A stretch of DNA of 64,000 bases from Diadema setosum (GCA_033980235.1 CM067064.1:7058501-7122500), one strand, 5' to 3'. Positions 12,401 through 23,021 are shown, counted from the first letter of the stretch. Notes: generated by a model not told the origin, from the sequence alone. Translations and numbers: made by a program.

Positions 12401-15400
12401 AAAGATCATAAGATATGACAGAGACATTTGCAATATATCGTACGCCATATATGATACAAATAATGAATGGCCACGGGTATACCTGTACAAAATTTCGCAA
12501 GAGGTTAAAGTGTGAGAAGCCTCTGTAAACGGGAATAAAATCGGGCCAATTATAGCGCTCATCATAATGTAAAAGCGAAGTCCTGTCCCATTGCACAATA
12601 AAGGCAATTCACAATAGGAGATTTAGGCTTTTTCCAACCTTTCCTGCCTTGCTGGCTAGATTTCGTCCACTCCTGTGGACTTCTTCAGGCCAAGTGATTG
12701 GATGGAGCGATGCAACAATATTAGCTTTTGAAAGGAATTTTTGGCCAAGGAAAGTGAAAGAGTCCATCTGGATAAACAGAATCAAACCCACACTCAATAG
12801 GGATTCCTGATACAGCTTATGGCCAATCTTCGGTCCAATGATCACGAAACAAGGAGGCAGTGTCAGAGAAACGGTGCAATCACTTGACCTGTTTATGAAG
12901 AAGTCCACAGGAGTGGACGAAAGCTAGCCAGCAAGTCCGGAAAGTTTGGAAGAAGCCTTAATCTCATAAATGTACGATCTCCCCAACTGAGGAATGTTTT
13001 CTGCATCAAAGGCAATTCACGTTTCGTTTTGTACAACATATCGAACATTAAAAGTCCTTGTCCAAGCCAGGTCCTCCAAACAACAATGAAAGTTTCTACA
13101 GGTAATGCGAAGTGGATACTGCGCTATTAATGAAGAGCCTGTGGAAGAATGTAGGGGCCTACATGGTTAATGGGGTCATCGTGTGATATACAAAACCACA
13201 CGATCTCATTGTTTGCCCGCTGTGCAATGGTACTTTTTAGGGAATGTCATGATCTATTGCGATGGGCAGAGGTATACCAAACTGATATCAAGATTTCGGG
13301 GGCGTGGCGTTGTTTAAAACGAGAGGTATGTTATGTCAGCATACATAATTAAGATTCAGCACAGAGATCATCAGGACGTAAGTCACCTCATGACACAAGG
13401 ATTTGCGGTATTCACTAGTTTGTAGGGTTTTTATTTTCCCGATCATTTTTCAACTGCGCATGCACAGGTTAAGAACTTCAGAACTTTGCTTTCGCAAATT
13501 ATATGTGTGCTCACCTTTCGGCAGGCAGATCACACCGGCATCCTCCGAGTGACGGCAATTGTGCATTCCGACCCCACGGTGCTGACAGTCCAGAATGGAC
13601 GCTTCGCTGCCGTAGCATCGCGTGTCGTCGATGTGAATCGGGCCTGTGCCCGAGCCGAAGCGGGCATTTGTTGTCGCAGCAAAGACATCACCAAACCCTA
13701 GCTGCTTGCAGACGATCTGAAAGATGATTTATTAAAAGGACAACAAAGTATCACAACAAAGAAAACACAGGTATTAAAACGCCGCCGCTGACGTCATGGA
13801 CAGTAACTAATCAATTATTAGTTTAAAGACGGATGTAGACGCCTACATAAGTTCGTATTGTCCAGTATTAAACGCTCCCATTTTGATCTTAATCACTGTA
13901 TTTATCACACATTTAATGGCACATCTTCGTTACTTGTCTCTGAACGAGGAGAAGAAAAGTTAAGGCGGAGTAGGAGGGGGTAAGGACGAGACAGAGACAA
14001 GGAAGGATCATAATATCAAGAACTGTGGCACTGTCACTGGAAGATGGAAAAGGTAGGTATGATGGAAATGTCTGTATTAGTGAGCAAAGGCAGAATACAT
14101 CCATAGTAAAGGGGTATGGATGGATAGGGCGTGGTTGGGAGGAGGAAAGACGGGCGCCGGACAGGCAAACAAAAGGCACCGGATTGAAAATCATAACCAG
14201 AAAAGGGCCTTGGAGGATATTGGAAGGGGAGGGAAGGGATGCCGTCTATAATAAGAGGGAAAAGCATTCACGGAAATACTTCATAGTATATACTTTATAG
14301 TAAATAGTTTAGATTGGAAGCGATTTAGATGGTGACCCACTCAATAAGACCCACGATATAGTTTCCAGGTTCCCTGTGTCAGGTTTCCGAGCAGAATGGG
14401 GTTGTGTCCCTTGGCAAGGGACTATATCTGTCTTTGGCTCGTCCTCTGGAGGGAACTCAAAGCTGTGGCGCCTATGCTTTCTTGCTTTCAAACAATCATT
14501 GCATTGCATGGTATGTAGAACCAAACATGATATATAGTACGTACTCTCGCATCAGTAGTGTCCCAACTGTCGTCGCAAATGGTTCCCCAGACGTTGTTTA
14601 AGAACACTTCCACCCTGCCTTGGAATGGATTCCCCCCGTTGACGAGACGCACCAGCTGACTTGGTGCAGGGGTTGTCGTAGGGATAGGTGGCAAGGTTGC
14701 TTTTAGGAGGAGAAAAAAAATATAAAGATGGCTTAGACGTCTATAGAATCAGACCTGGGGCCCGTTTCATAAAACTTGTCATCAGTGACAACTGCCACAT
14801 TTCTATGACAAATTTGCTCTCAGCCAATCAGATGCAAGGATTTCAGTAGCTTGTCACATCTAATACAACTTGTCACTGATGACAAGTTTTATGAAACGGG
14901 CCCCTGGAATCCTCATCTTCATTTCTATTCCCATTTCACAAATATAGTGACTATGATAGCCAGTCTCAGAAAATGGTCTTAGCTTAATAATTACATTCAT
15001 ATAAATGGGAGGGCCAGAGATATCAATGGTGATAACTAACTACCTAAGTCATGATTATAATCGCACATAGACTGAGAATGATAATCCATGTGTGTGTGTG
15101 TGTGTGTGTGTGTGTGGTTGCAACATACAGAGTGTAGTGATTCGTATGTGTGACCTTGGAGTTGTAGCTTCATGGTGTGACGATGGACTTCTGGATATGC
15201 ATGAGTACTAACATTGTAATAAAAGTCATTATGGTCTGCTACACCAAGGGTTTGTACTCACATTGGTTTTATCACTGCTTCCTGACAGCCGTACGTATTA
15301 TTGATACCCAAGCATTGCCAAGACTACATTGATTCACCTTGGTCAAGTGGGACCTCGTAGGTAAAACGCCTTGTCCGAATATAAACACACTTGTCAGCCA

Positions 15401-17830
15401 GTGACAGAAAGAGAGAGAGAAGAGGGTAGGGAGGAACAAATAAATGATAAATGGAGCGAAGGTAATTTGGGGTGTTTGGCAAGTGATACTTACGTGGTAA
15501 ACCTGCGCAGACGACTCCGGCATCGTTCTCATGATGACAATCGCCCTCGGAAAAATTCCCAGTCGGACAGAACTCGAATCCGTACTCGTCGCCAGTGCAG
15601 AGTAGGTTCATCGAGAGGATCGTACCGAGACCCATGCCGTAAGCCGCCGTCGTCGATATCGCCGTCACATTGCCGAAGCCGAGCTGGCGACAAATCACCG
15701 ACCCATCTTCGAGATCGAAGTAAGCTCCGCAGAACGACCGCCAAGGCGACAAGGGCGAAGCGCGGGCTTCTACCCGCCCTTCGTTCGGCGCACTCCCACC
15801 CATCAGTCGAAGTTGGTAAGGCATTGGTGGAGCTACACGCGTGAGAGATGAGAGAGAGAGAGAAAAAAAAAACTTCTTATCGACATGTTTTCTGATCATT
15901 TTTTTTTTTGCATTACATTATTACATTTTTATAGCACCTTCTGGTAAGTGTACAAAATACTTACCGTAATGTAAAACAACAATATATCAGACGTGATAAG
16001 CTGTAATACATCAAATTCACAATCAACTGAAAGGACAGGGTGAAATCCCGTATGTCATTACTGAAAAAAAAATGGGATTTTATATATTATTCAAAGAATG
16101 AACTTTATGATTCAGATCATTTGTGGGAGAATTTATGAATTCCAAAGTTTGGGGTCGATGTACGAAAAGGAACAATTCCAACCCTTTTTGTGGGTCGATG
16201 TACGAAAAGGAACAATTCCCAATCCTTTGTGGGTCTTTGGAATAACTAAGGAACATTTATGTTGTGTTTCTTGTTTTTGAATAAGGAAACATTATCTTAC
16301 TCTGTATTTTATTCATCCATGCGGCTTCATTTTGGCAATCTTCTTGATATTCATTTTCATTACCATTTTCTGATGAAAATATCATATCATGTGTATTACC
16401 TTTTTTTGAAGAAATGCCAGTCATCACACATATTCTAAGCAATATAAACAGTCTATAAAAACACAAATTGTGAGTAATTGCAGAAGGAAACCACAACGTT
16501 CGTCGCATAGTGTCCATTATTCTATTTTATAAATAATACTTCTTCTTTTTTTTTTCCTTTTTTTTTTTTTTGGGGGGGGGGGGGGGGGGCTTCGTGTTTC
16601 AGGCCCAAACCATCAATTCGTAGAAACAACATTTGTGTGGCTTTATGTTGTATCTTTTCACTGTAATTGTTGATATTCGTACTAATATTTTGTAGAATAT
16701 GATAAGAGTTCCTTTATCATGTTAATCCTATTTTGGTCATACACCACTCTCCATCTCGGTTGAAGAATCATTATAAGCCTCTTAAAGACCTAATAAAATG
16801 GTTTAGGCATTTTTTTCTCATTGATGTAATAATATTAAATGTTAAATTCTAAGTAATTCTATGGTTGTGCGGGGTTTTTTACTGTTCTGAATTTTGTTCT
16901 ATATTTGTTAACATAATGGATACAATTTCCTCGGTTTTGGAAAACTTGCTATACTTTCACCGCATGCGGCGCACTATCACTTCTAAAGAACGGAGTCGTT
17001 AATCACGACCAGTCTAGCCGTAGCCAGCGAGCTAAGGCTATGCTAGCGCAGCGCAGCGCAGCGACAGCCGGCGCGCGGCCGGCGGCTGCACTGGCTAGCG
17101 CTGGCGGAGGAGCGAGCTAGCGAGCGCATAGCAGGTGCTGCGCTGCACTATTGTCATTGGCTAAGCCTTTAGACAAAAGAATATTTAATGAACTGTATTG
17201 GATTTAATACTGCCAATAATACAGATTACAACTGTGGTACGCTTGGATATCCATTATTTTCGGCGAACTCGTGAAATAGGCCCCACCACTGCGTGTCTGT
17301 ACTAAATACTACGGCGACTCGACTGTTTCAGCCCCACCGTGTGGCGTTCATCTCGGTAGGTAAGCACGGCGGTGGGGCTGCCTTCCACAGTGAATACGGC
17401 GAAATGACTTCATAATATGGCCCTCGGCTCGACTAATTTAACGGCCAATTTAACCATAAATACAACCCTACCTAACCCTAAACCCTAGGAGGACCTACCC
17501 TTGCTTCCTATAAACGCACGGGTACGGTGCACGCGTGACTGCGGTGGGGCCTGTTTCACTATAGCCCCACCACCACTGCGTGTCTGTACTAATACTACGG
17601 CGACTCGCCTGCTTTATAGGCCTAGACCTACTCGTGAATCCAGCCCCACCGTGGCATTCATCGGTAGATAAGCACGGCGTTTGGGCTTCCTTCCACAGTA
17701 TGATTTTTAGCATAAAACAAAAACTACTCGACCAAAATTGACGATCATTCTTGGTATCGTTTTTCTTAGAAAATGACGCATCTAAATTACTGATCATATT
17801 GCAGAAACTGACTATGGGAAACTGGTTAGG

Positions 17831-17862
<32 letters not shown>

Positions 17863-20800
17863 CCACGACCCACCCTGTAACAACATATCCCCTAACTGCG
17901 ACAGCCGCCACACGTATACACTGCGTGTGGCGGCTGCGCCGTGCTCCCATTCATATCTTCATGTTGAACAAACGGGTGCCTTTGCGGCGCTATATTTCCT
18001 TAATTTTTTAACAGAAACTACTAGGAATACTTACATGGGTCGATGAAACCTAAATGACTATCATCGGCGACTGTTTGATGCATTTCATTGCTTGTGATGC
18101 ACAAAATGATGTCTTATAAGCAGCTCACCGATGTTCACAGAATTCACAATCACTTGCACTTGGCGCACAGAATACTTGAACGAACATAAGCGAAACTGCG
18201 GGGAAGCCGCCAGGACCGCGCCAGGCGGCGCGGTCTCCGGGGCTACATATCCCCCTAACCGTTAGGCGTTAGAGTGTAGCCTCTGTACTACTACCAAAGA
18301 TTCTGCTATTACTACTTACTAGTCTACTAGACCTAGTGCCGTAGTGGTAATAGTACACTACTAGTAGTAGTACTAGTAGACTACTACTACTAGTAGACTA
18401 TTATAACTACTAGTAGACTGCTACTAGATCTACTACTGGTAGTTTAACTTGTAAGCGCCGGCCGACGGGCCAGGCCACGGCCGGGACGCTCCCGCTTGCT
18501 TGCTGCGGCCGGAGTAGCCGCTCACTTTGTGAGCGAGCTGGGCCTGTTCTTCTAATCTACTTACTAGACAGTTACAACTTACAATGTCAGTCATGTAGAA
18601 TACAGTGTATCCTTTCTAACGTTAAACTATATGGGGGCATACCAGACATACCACTCTGTATTTCCCAGGCGATCGTTTCCGTGAGGTCTATTCTCGGGCT
18701 TGGTGCCATGTTCATACGCTCTTGCACTGGCAGCGGGGGAGATGCAGCTGGTTCATATCGGTAAGGTGCAGCCCCACGATAACGTTCTGGTTCATCGGCT
18801 GCCTCTCCCTCCCCATCTTCCCCTTCAACTTCATGTGCCTCCTCTTCCTCTCCGCTATCGTCAGAGCTGCAGTGTTCATCATCATCATCAATGTCGAAGT
18901 TTACCCATATAGGGGAAGACATTATGCTCGAGGTACCAGGTATCTGTGCAACCTAACTTAGTGATAATGTACGTGGTAATGCGTACATGTCGACAGTCAG
19001 TGTGTCGACCGGGAGCGCACATCCCGCGGGCCCGGGCCTGGCCGGGCTAGCTATCGTGTACGCGCGTGTACCAAGCTAGTAATCTGAGTGCTTGTGCTGA
19101 GCGGCGTCTGCTAACTGAGCACAACTCCGTGCTTATACGTCATCAATCGGTTCAGGGGTGTTGGTCACGTGACTATCTTTTTCGCAAAAGCTGCAACGGG
19201 GTCCTCCAAAAATGTGATATTTGGGGGAGTTTCTAGAAGCGATAAAAACCGGAACGACACTGACAACATATTTACATTGATAATCATGACATATATTTCA
19301 CATTTCTTTTGCATATTAAAAAATTTTGGAAGCATTCTATTAGGTCTTTAATCGCTAAAGTTTGCAACTGAATCTGAAAAAATCTGGAATTTCAACGATA
19401 TTACTTGTCTCTCAAATTCGCAATTGTGAGTGATATTTCCCTGATTTTGTGCAGAATCAATAGATAGGCAGTGCCATGTAATATGTCTAGTTCTGGAGAC
19501 GTAATTACATTCAGATTTGCCAATTTAATAAAGAGAAGAGGACAATTTCTGAAGCAAAATCTTCCCACGACTTGACGGGATAAACAGTGCGTATATTATA
19601 TATGTATATATATATATAAAAGTAATCCAACTTTGGAGGGCTACTATTTTAACATTGTCGGCTATGGAGAGCGCAATGTTAGTTGTGAGGAAAGGGGAAC
19701 TCTTCTTCTTTCCATTGATACCTAATTAGGTTGATAAACATCTTGCGTGACTGAGCACACGAACTTTTTAAAAAGACACCAATGACAAATTACACATTTT
19801 CCAAGTTTGCGTGTACAATATATTGTGAAGGAACAATGCATGTCTCACCGCCTAAATGAAATCTGTCAATGGAAGTGGTCGAATCATATCGGGGTTGTGG
19901 GTTGGCCTCTGTGGGAGTGACCATGTTATCGGACAGGTGGCCATGTTGAAGATAATGAACCATAAAATGTTAGAAGAAATCCTAAACACAAACCCTTAAC
20001 ACAAACCTGCATTCGTACAGGCTGCATGGCCTAATCGGCTACTTTCATTGACAGATGTCATGCATGCATTGAGACATGCATTGCTCGTCACAAAAGCACA
20101 CAAACTTGGAAGAAGTGCAATTTGTCATTGCTATTTTTAAAGTTCAGGTGCTCATTCATGCGTGACATTTGTCAACATATTTAGGTACTAATGGAAAGAG
20201 GAATAGTTCTTCTTTCATCATAATCAACATTGTGCTCTCCATAGCTGACAATTATGAAATAGTAGACCTCCAAAGTTGGATTACCTCTTTTTTTTTTATA
20301 CGCACTGTAGTAAATTTCAACTCCATGATCGAGTTGACTTTGCGAAATATTATGGTCAAATTCGGGAATGTGGTATCAAAATCAAACACAAAAAGGAAAG
20401 CTGTGCCATTTTCTAGTGTCACATCGTAAAATTTCGTAAAATAGTGATTCATCCTTTTCTCGCAAGTATACAAAATATAGGACCTACAAATAAAATTGAG
20501 TGATGACGTCATCACCACACTATCTCCTGTTTACCTACCCAGTAATCTTCACATAATTGGTATTTTTCCTCCAATCTTAAAGGTCTTGTTTACCTTTGGG
20601 AGCGGTGATTTTAAAAATGTTCAAGATATCACTTTTGATGCATATATTGCGTTGGCCAGATGTATCACAAAACATCCTACCACATTAAATTTTTGCAATA
20701 AAGCCTAAAATAAAAGGAAGATATCACTATTTTTTTCTCATTAAAGCATAACTGTATACGGTTTAGTCTGGAAACATTTTTATTGTAACTATTTTTCACA

Positions 20801-21253
20801 TTTTGTATATTCAACATGTGCATTTATGACGTAATGACGGCATATCTTCTTTAAATACGCTTAATGTATGCAACCAATATCATCATTCCTTGAAGGCAAA
20901 TGGAACTTTAAAACCATATAATGCTCAATATGTATAAAATTCTCCAATGTAACTCTATCCAGAAAGGCAATCTATGTAAACTGGAATGGTAGATGAATAT
21001 TTGCTTAGTTATGGTATCTAGCGAAATAAAATTGCACTGCATAAAAAGGCTGATATGAATACAGGACCCTTGAATATTTTGAATACAATGTAGTTCTGAG
21101 TGAGAACTAACAGGCGTAATAGCTTAAATAGAATGGTTCATACTTACACGTGCAGTGGACATTGGGTTGTTTGCTACAGCCGAGCAAGAGGAGAAATGTT
21201 ACTGCGACGTAAAACGCGCCTGTTTTTGAAGATGGACCGGCGCGTGATGTCAT
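5443..21253 (-). CDS. Multi-SRCR/CCP type I transmembrane receptor (12 coding exons)
   Basis: Twelve minus-strand exons join in frame to 2931 nt, 976 residues plus TGA. Residues 1-35 hold a signal peptide. Seven SRCR domains follow (residues about 36-794), then one sushi/CCP domain (795-853), a short linker, a transmembrane helix (about 865-888) and a cytoplasmic tail. Each SRCR domain has six cysteines, the group A pattern, and keeps the GRVE, WGT.C and CRQLG-type motifs. All introns between domains are phase 1, so domains can be shuffled or skipped without a frame change. SRCR receptors are a large family in sea urchins, expressed in immune cells and thought to bind microbial or other polyanionic ligands; that role is family knowledge, not shown here. 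The first exon lies 5.3 kb upstream and is the least certain join. No transcript evidence is available. Confidence 0.85.
5702..7551. other. SRCR gene intron 11: (AC)n and degenerate telomeric repeats
   Basis: This 1.85-kb intron holds an (AC)n/poly-A tract at 5935-5970, a C15 run at 6758-6772 and a degenerate TTAGGG block at 6800-6889. I see no further exon in it. Confidence 0.6.
6800..6889 (+). repeat. Interstitial telomere-like (TTAGGG) repeat
   Basis: Perfect and degenerate TTAGGG, TTAGGA and TTAAGG units cover about 90 bp, including TTGGGTTAGGGTTAGG near 6844-6859. TTAGGG is the telomere repeat of echinoderms and vertebrates. Its place in an intron marks it as an interstitial copy. Confidence 0.8.
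7552..7663 (-). CDS. SRCR gene exon 11: transmembrane helix
   Basis: The 112-nt exon enters in phase 1 and leaves in phase 2 (GTAAGT donor). It encodes an acidic, glycine-rich linker ([10 protein letters not shown]) and about 24 unbroken hydrophobic residues rich in V, I and L, ending FMYR. The basic residue after the helix fits a type I membrane orientation. Confidence 0.92.
8087..8263 (-). CDS. SRCR gene exon 10: sushi/CCP domain
   Basis: The 177-nt phase 1-1 exon has four cysteines in the sushi order (LNCVLP, AVICQNG, WHCGP, PIACKE), with the conserved tryptophan between cysteines 3 and 4 (KQWIG). At 59 codons it is the size of one complement control protein module. Such modules bind complement or other proteins and here form a stalk between the SRCR array and the membrane. 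Confidence 0.85.
8579..8884 (-). CDS. SRCR gene exon 9: SRCR domain 7
   Basis: The 306-nt phase 1-1 exon encodes [37 protein letters not shown] and LEDAGVVC, with six cysteines. It is the membrane-proximal SRCR domain and the closest to the family consensus. It ends in a GTGAGT donor. Confidence 0.93.
9471..9794 (-). CDS. SRCR gene exon 8: SRCR domain 6
   Basis: The 324-nt phase 1-1 exon encodes [37 protein letters not shown] and DNDAGVVC, with six cysteines. Sequons NNIT and NATF are visible. In transcript sense the GTAAGT donor is followed about 35 nt later by a C17 run and then an (AC)n tract within the intron. Confidence 0.93.
10219..10530 (-). CDS. SRCR gene exon 7: SRCR domain 5
   Basis: The 312-nt phase 1-1 exon encodes [37 protein letters not shown] and TRDAGVIC, with six cysteines. 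The usual CRQLGFG is altered to CRQLSYG. A TCATAG acceptor and GTGAGA donor bound it. Confidence 0.92.
10881..11198 (-). CDS. SRCR gene exon 6: SRCR domain 4, GC donor
   Basis: The 318-nt exon encodes [37 protein letters not shown] and SEDAGVVC, with six cysteines. The phase-1 end expected from all other exons falls exactly at AAAA|GCAAGT, so this intron appears to be of the rare GC-AG class. A GT alternative nearby would break the phase with exon 7. Confidence 0.9.
11783..12103 (-). CDS. SRCR gene exon 5: SRCR domain 3
   Basis: The 321-nt phase 1-1 exon encodes [31 protein letters not shown], the CSQLGFG motif and a closing SRDAGAVC, with six cysteines. WGT is changed to WTT, and the segment between cysteines 4 and 5 is long. 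It is bounded by a CTAG acceptor and a GTGAGA donor. Confidence 0.92.
12104..13514. other. SRCR gene intron 4
   Basis: A 1.4-kb intron between domains 2 and 3. It contains the Penelope-like fragment at 12615-12960 and no other recognised feature. Confidence 0.6.
12615..12960 (+). pseudogene. Penelope-like retroelement fragment (endonuclease C-terminus)
   Basis: From 12724 the plus strand encodes [20 protein letters not shown] followed by KPTLNRDS, then an in-frame stop and [21 protein letters not shown] followed by a histidine/tryptophan-rich end is characteristic of the C-terminal GIY-YIG endonuclease region of Penelope-like elements. The fragment is enclosed by inverted copies of a segment containing TCCACTCCTGTGGACTTCTT (12666-12685, and reversed at about 12898-12919), resembling the inverted terminal pieces of such elements. 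It is a short, broken remnant in an intron. Confidence 0.6.
13515..13716 (-). CDS. SRCR gene exon 4: SRCR domain 2, second half
   Basis: The 202-nt exon begins after a TTTCAG acceptor in phase 0 with [11 protein letters not shown] and contains the remaining cysteines through SEDAGVIC. It ends at GTGAGC in phase 1. Together with exon 3 it rebuilds one SRCR domain with all six group A cysteines. Confidence 0.9.
14545..14699 (-). CDS. SRCR gene exon 3: SRCR domain 2, first half
   Basis: The 155-nt exon opens with a proline/threonine-rich linker ([12 protein letters not shown]), then the start of an SRCR domain ([31 protein letters not shown]). It ends at a GTACGT donor in phase 0, just before the IVC of the domain. 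This is the only SRCR domain of the gene split by an intron, and the linker suggests a flexible hinge between domains 1 and 2. Confidence 0.9.
14759..14902. mobile_element. 144-bp MITE with GGCCCGTTTCAT termini
   Basis: Near-perfect inverted termini of about 33 bp (GGCCCGTTTCATAAAACTTG inward, with GTCATCAGTGACAA) enclose a short core. The sequence CCTGG flanks both ends (14754-14758 and 14903-14907), a probable 5-bp target-site duplication. It is non-coding and lies in the intron upstream of exon 3. Confidence 0.9.
15091..15116. repeat. (TG)n microsatellite
   Basis: About 13 TG units in the intron between SRCR domains 1 and 2. Confidence 0.95.
15494..15832 (-). CDS. SRCR gene exon 2: SRCR domain 1
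   Basis: The 339-nt exon (113 codons) is flanked by an AG acceptor and a GTAAGT donor, both phase 1. It encodes a complete SRCR domain with GRVEAR, six cysteines (SFC, VIC, LLC, EFC, GDC, VVC), CRQLGFG and the closing ENDAGVVC. The usual WGTVCDD motif is changed to WRSFCGA, so this membrane-distal domain is the most divergent of the seven. Two N-glycosylation sequons (NVT, NFS) are present. Confidence 0.92.
18355..18440. repeat. ACTAGTAG-rich simple repeat
   Basis: Repeated CTACTAGTAG words, with the self-complementary core ACTAGT occurring several times. It is a cryptic trinucleotide-type repeat. Confidence 0.7.
18587..18922 (-). CDS. Candidate first coding exon, acidic protein (unrecognised)
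   Basis: The minus-strand frame opens [20 protein letters not shown] and continues with an acidic stretch ([20 protein letters not shown]), then [20 protein letters not shown]. It lies in a GC-rich setting and has a possible GTATGT donor after WEIQSG. The acidic segment followed by PYRYEP recalls the N-terminus of animal proteins carrying the P2X7-receptor C-terminal-like domain, but that match is from memory and weak. No downstream exon was found. If real, it would be the first exon of a gene nested in the SRCR gene's first intron, or part of a mobile element. Confidence 0.35.
   Translation of the reverse strand: MSSPIWVNFDIDDDDEHCSSDDSGEEEEAHEVEGEDGEGEAADEPERYRGAAPYRYEPAASPPLPVQERMNMAPSPRIDLTETIAWEIQSGMSGMPPYSLTLERIHCILHD
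19585..20307. mobile_element. 0.7-kb palindromic MITE (CAGTGCGTATA termini)
   Basis: The left arm (19585 to about 19900) and right arm (about 20025-20307) are inverted copies of each other over some 280-300 bp at moderate to high identity. Both carry the segment TAATCCAACTTTGGAGG and the outer end CAGTGCGTATA. A TA follows the right end. TA targets and CAGTG ends suggest a Tc1/mariner-derived non-autonomous element. No transposase is present. Confidence 0.8.
21148..21253 (-). CDS. SRCR gene exon 1: signal peptide
   Basis: The chosen ATG at 21253-21251 starts [12 protein letters not shown] followed by the hydrophobic core [15 protein letters not shown], a typical signal peptide with likely cleavage near the GCS. 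The frame stays open upstream to 21352, but the upstream residues are not signal-like, so this ATG is preferred. The exon ends in a GTAAGT donor in phase 1, matching the phase of every SRCR exon downstream. It is assigned to this gene by strand, phase and the need for a secretion signal. The 5.3-kb intron leaves some doubt. Confidence 0.7.
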
Positions 21254-22606
21254 TATGCCCGCTGTACTTTGCAGCGTCTGCGTGAAAGACCGTTCAATAC
21301 AAACATATATTAGAGGCGATAAGCCATGGCTGTCATTCTTCGATCTTACCATGGACCTATTTGTTGTAGGTCCATGATCCTACGATCCTTAGTGATGCCG
21401 AGGGCTTAGGGCCTTAAATCTTCGGGGATATGAAATGTGTAAAACGATACAAGGCATGGACTAATTTTGCGGGTTTTTTTATCGATCGTCGTAGTGATCA
21501 AGTTATTGTGGTTGGCTTCGACGACTTAAACTGGTATTAGGTTAACAAGGCATCAACACGGATCGGCGTTAGTATTGCTGTCATTCCAATCATTGTTAAA
21601 GCAATAAATATTTGCTTCAATTGTTCATTTTTTATTCTCATTATTGTTATTTTACTGGCGATGTTTGTCATTATGTGCTGAATAGATGAAATAATCTTTG
21701 CCAGTATAGGGTTATCAAGGTATTATTTCCGTACATCTAATATGAACTCACTTCAGATCATATTACAACAAAGTGTTTGTTTCGAGTGCTTTCAAGGTCT
21801 CAAATTATATCCACCCTAATTATTCAGTCACTCTTGGTATGTACCGAATTACTTTGGTGATGTTATTTACGTGGGTGTTTTCATCATCAAAAGCCCAGGA
21901 AAAATATAGTTTTCTTTTTTGTTTTTCGCTTTTCTATGAAATAGCACAGTAGAAAAAAAAAATCACTCTCAAAATCGACATCGTGTTAAGTATAGGCTCA
22001 TGATGTGTTTTTCTAGTTGTAGGCGTATGCGGAAGATGAAGAATAGATATACGGAAAGATACAGATAAGAGTTTGATTTAAAGCGCTCGTAAAGTTCATA
22101 AAACCACATGTAAGCCGTTGTCGAACAGAGATTGGTCAAAGGTCCTGGTAGGGGATGCGGAACCGGGGGTGATTAAGTCATCGAAAATTAAAAGTAAGAG
22201 AAGTCCCACAACAAAAACCTGGACTGTGCGGGGGTCCCACCTAGAAATGAAGATGTTTTTGTTTTTTTCCATGGAAAAAAAAAAAATAATGGAGGGAGGG
22301 GGAAGGAAAGTGCAGGGGTAAACATGGTAAAGGGGGTAGAGGTGAACCTTTGACCCAAGCATGAACACTCATACACCTGATCCCCCCCCCCCCCACACAC
22401 ACACACATACACACAAACAGACATGCATGAAACACATCCTAGCTATTTATTAACATCCATTTTTTGTAAACCTCACAGTTCATGGTTAGGTTCCTCGTTT
22501 TCGCTTTTGTTTTTAGTATCAGTTTGTGTTTCAGCTATCTCTACTTGGCCTTTGTAAGTTAGTATAATTTGGGACATTTACACACTAAAAACAATGTAGT
22601 TAAATT

Positions 22607-22870
22607 ATGACTAGATTTTCTAGTAAAAAAATGACCAGAAATTTAGTTGCATTTCAGTGAAATTGGTTGCTTTGACTGTTCTTCGTATCAGACGGAAATT
22701 ACTAGATGGCATAATCATTCATTCTTAAGAATATCAAGCCGAAAATTTGACTAGATTTTCTAGTAAAAAGACATAACTAGAAAATCAGTCGGTTTTTTTT
22801 TTCCAATGAAATCGACGGCTTTGACTGTTTTTCTTCTCAGACGGAAATAACTAGATGGCATAGTCATATA
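22607..22870. repeat. Two-copy tandem duplication, ~140-bp unit
   Basis: GACTAGATTTTCTAGTAAAA occurs at about 22609 and 22749. Each copy is followed about 100 bp later by CAGACGGAAAT(T/A)ACTAGATGGCAT. Two diverged units are visible, and the CTAGATTTTCTAG core is palindromic. Confidence 0.8.
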
Positions 22871-23021
22871 GTTCACTGCGCAATGAATGTGTAAAAAAAA
22901 CCTTAAAAAAACCCCATTCAAACAATCTCTTCAGATATATTTTGTCCTTAACATTGCAGTGAAGCTTTCACTCAAAATATAGTTGCAGATTGACTTAGGT
23001 GCATCACGAGTCTGGTAGAAT

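Larger units (their letters stand above)
16960..19140. other. GC-rich island with internal duplications
   Basis: The base composition rises sharply above its AT-rich surroundings. The block holds GCGCAGCGCAGC-type repeats and a GCCGGC palindromic patch (17040-17110), two copies of an approximately 130-bp segment (about 17280-17395 and 17562-17700) starting near CCACTGCGTGTCTGTACT, a T33 run near 17829-17861, a CTAGTAG-rich repeat (18350-18440) and a candidate minus-strand coding exon. It could be a CpG-rich promoter region of a nested gene or a GC-rich inserted element. Confidence 0.5.
15833..21147. other. SRCR gene intron 1 (5.3 kb)
   Basis: The intron contains a 40-bp tandem duplication at 16152-16230, a T-run plus G18 run at 16549-16589, a GC-rich block at 16960-19140 with one candidate exon, a MITE at 19585-20307, and otherwise AT-rich unassigned sequence. 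Further undetected exons of this gene are possible. Confidence 0.5.

Noticed and set aside
17495..17950. Minus-strand frame with a lysine run
   Set aside because: The lysines come from a T33 run, and the remainder lies in a duplicated GC-rich repeat.
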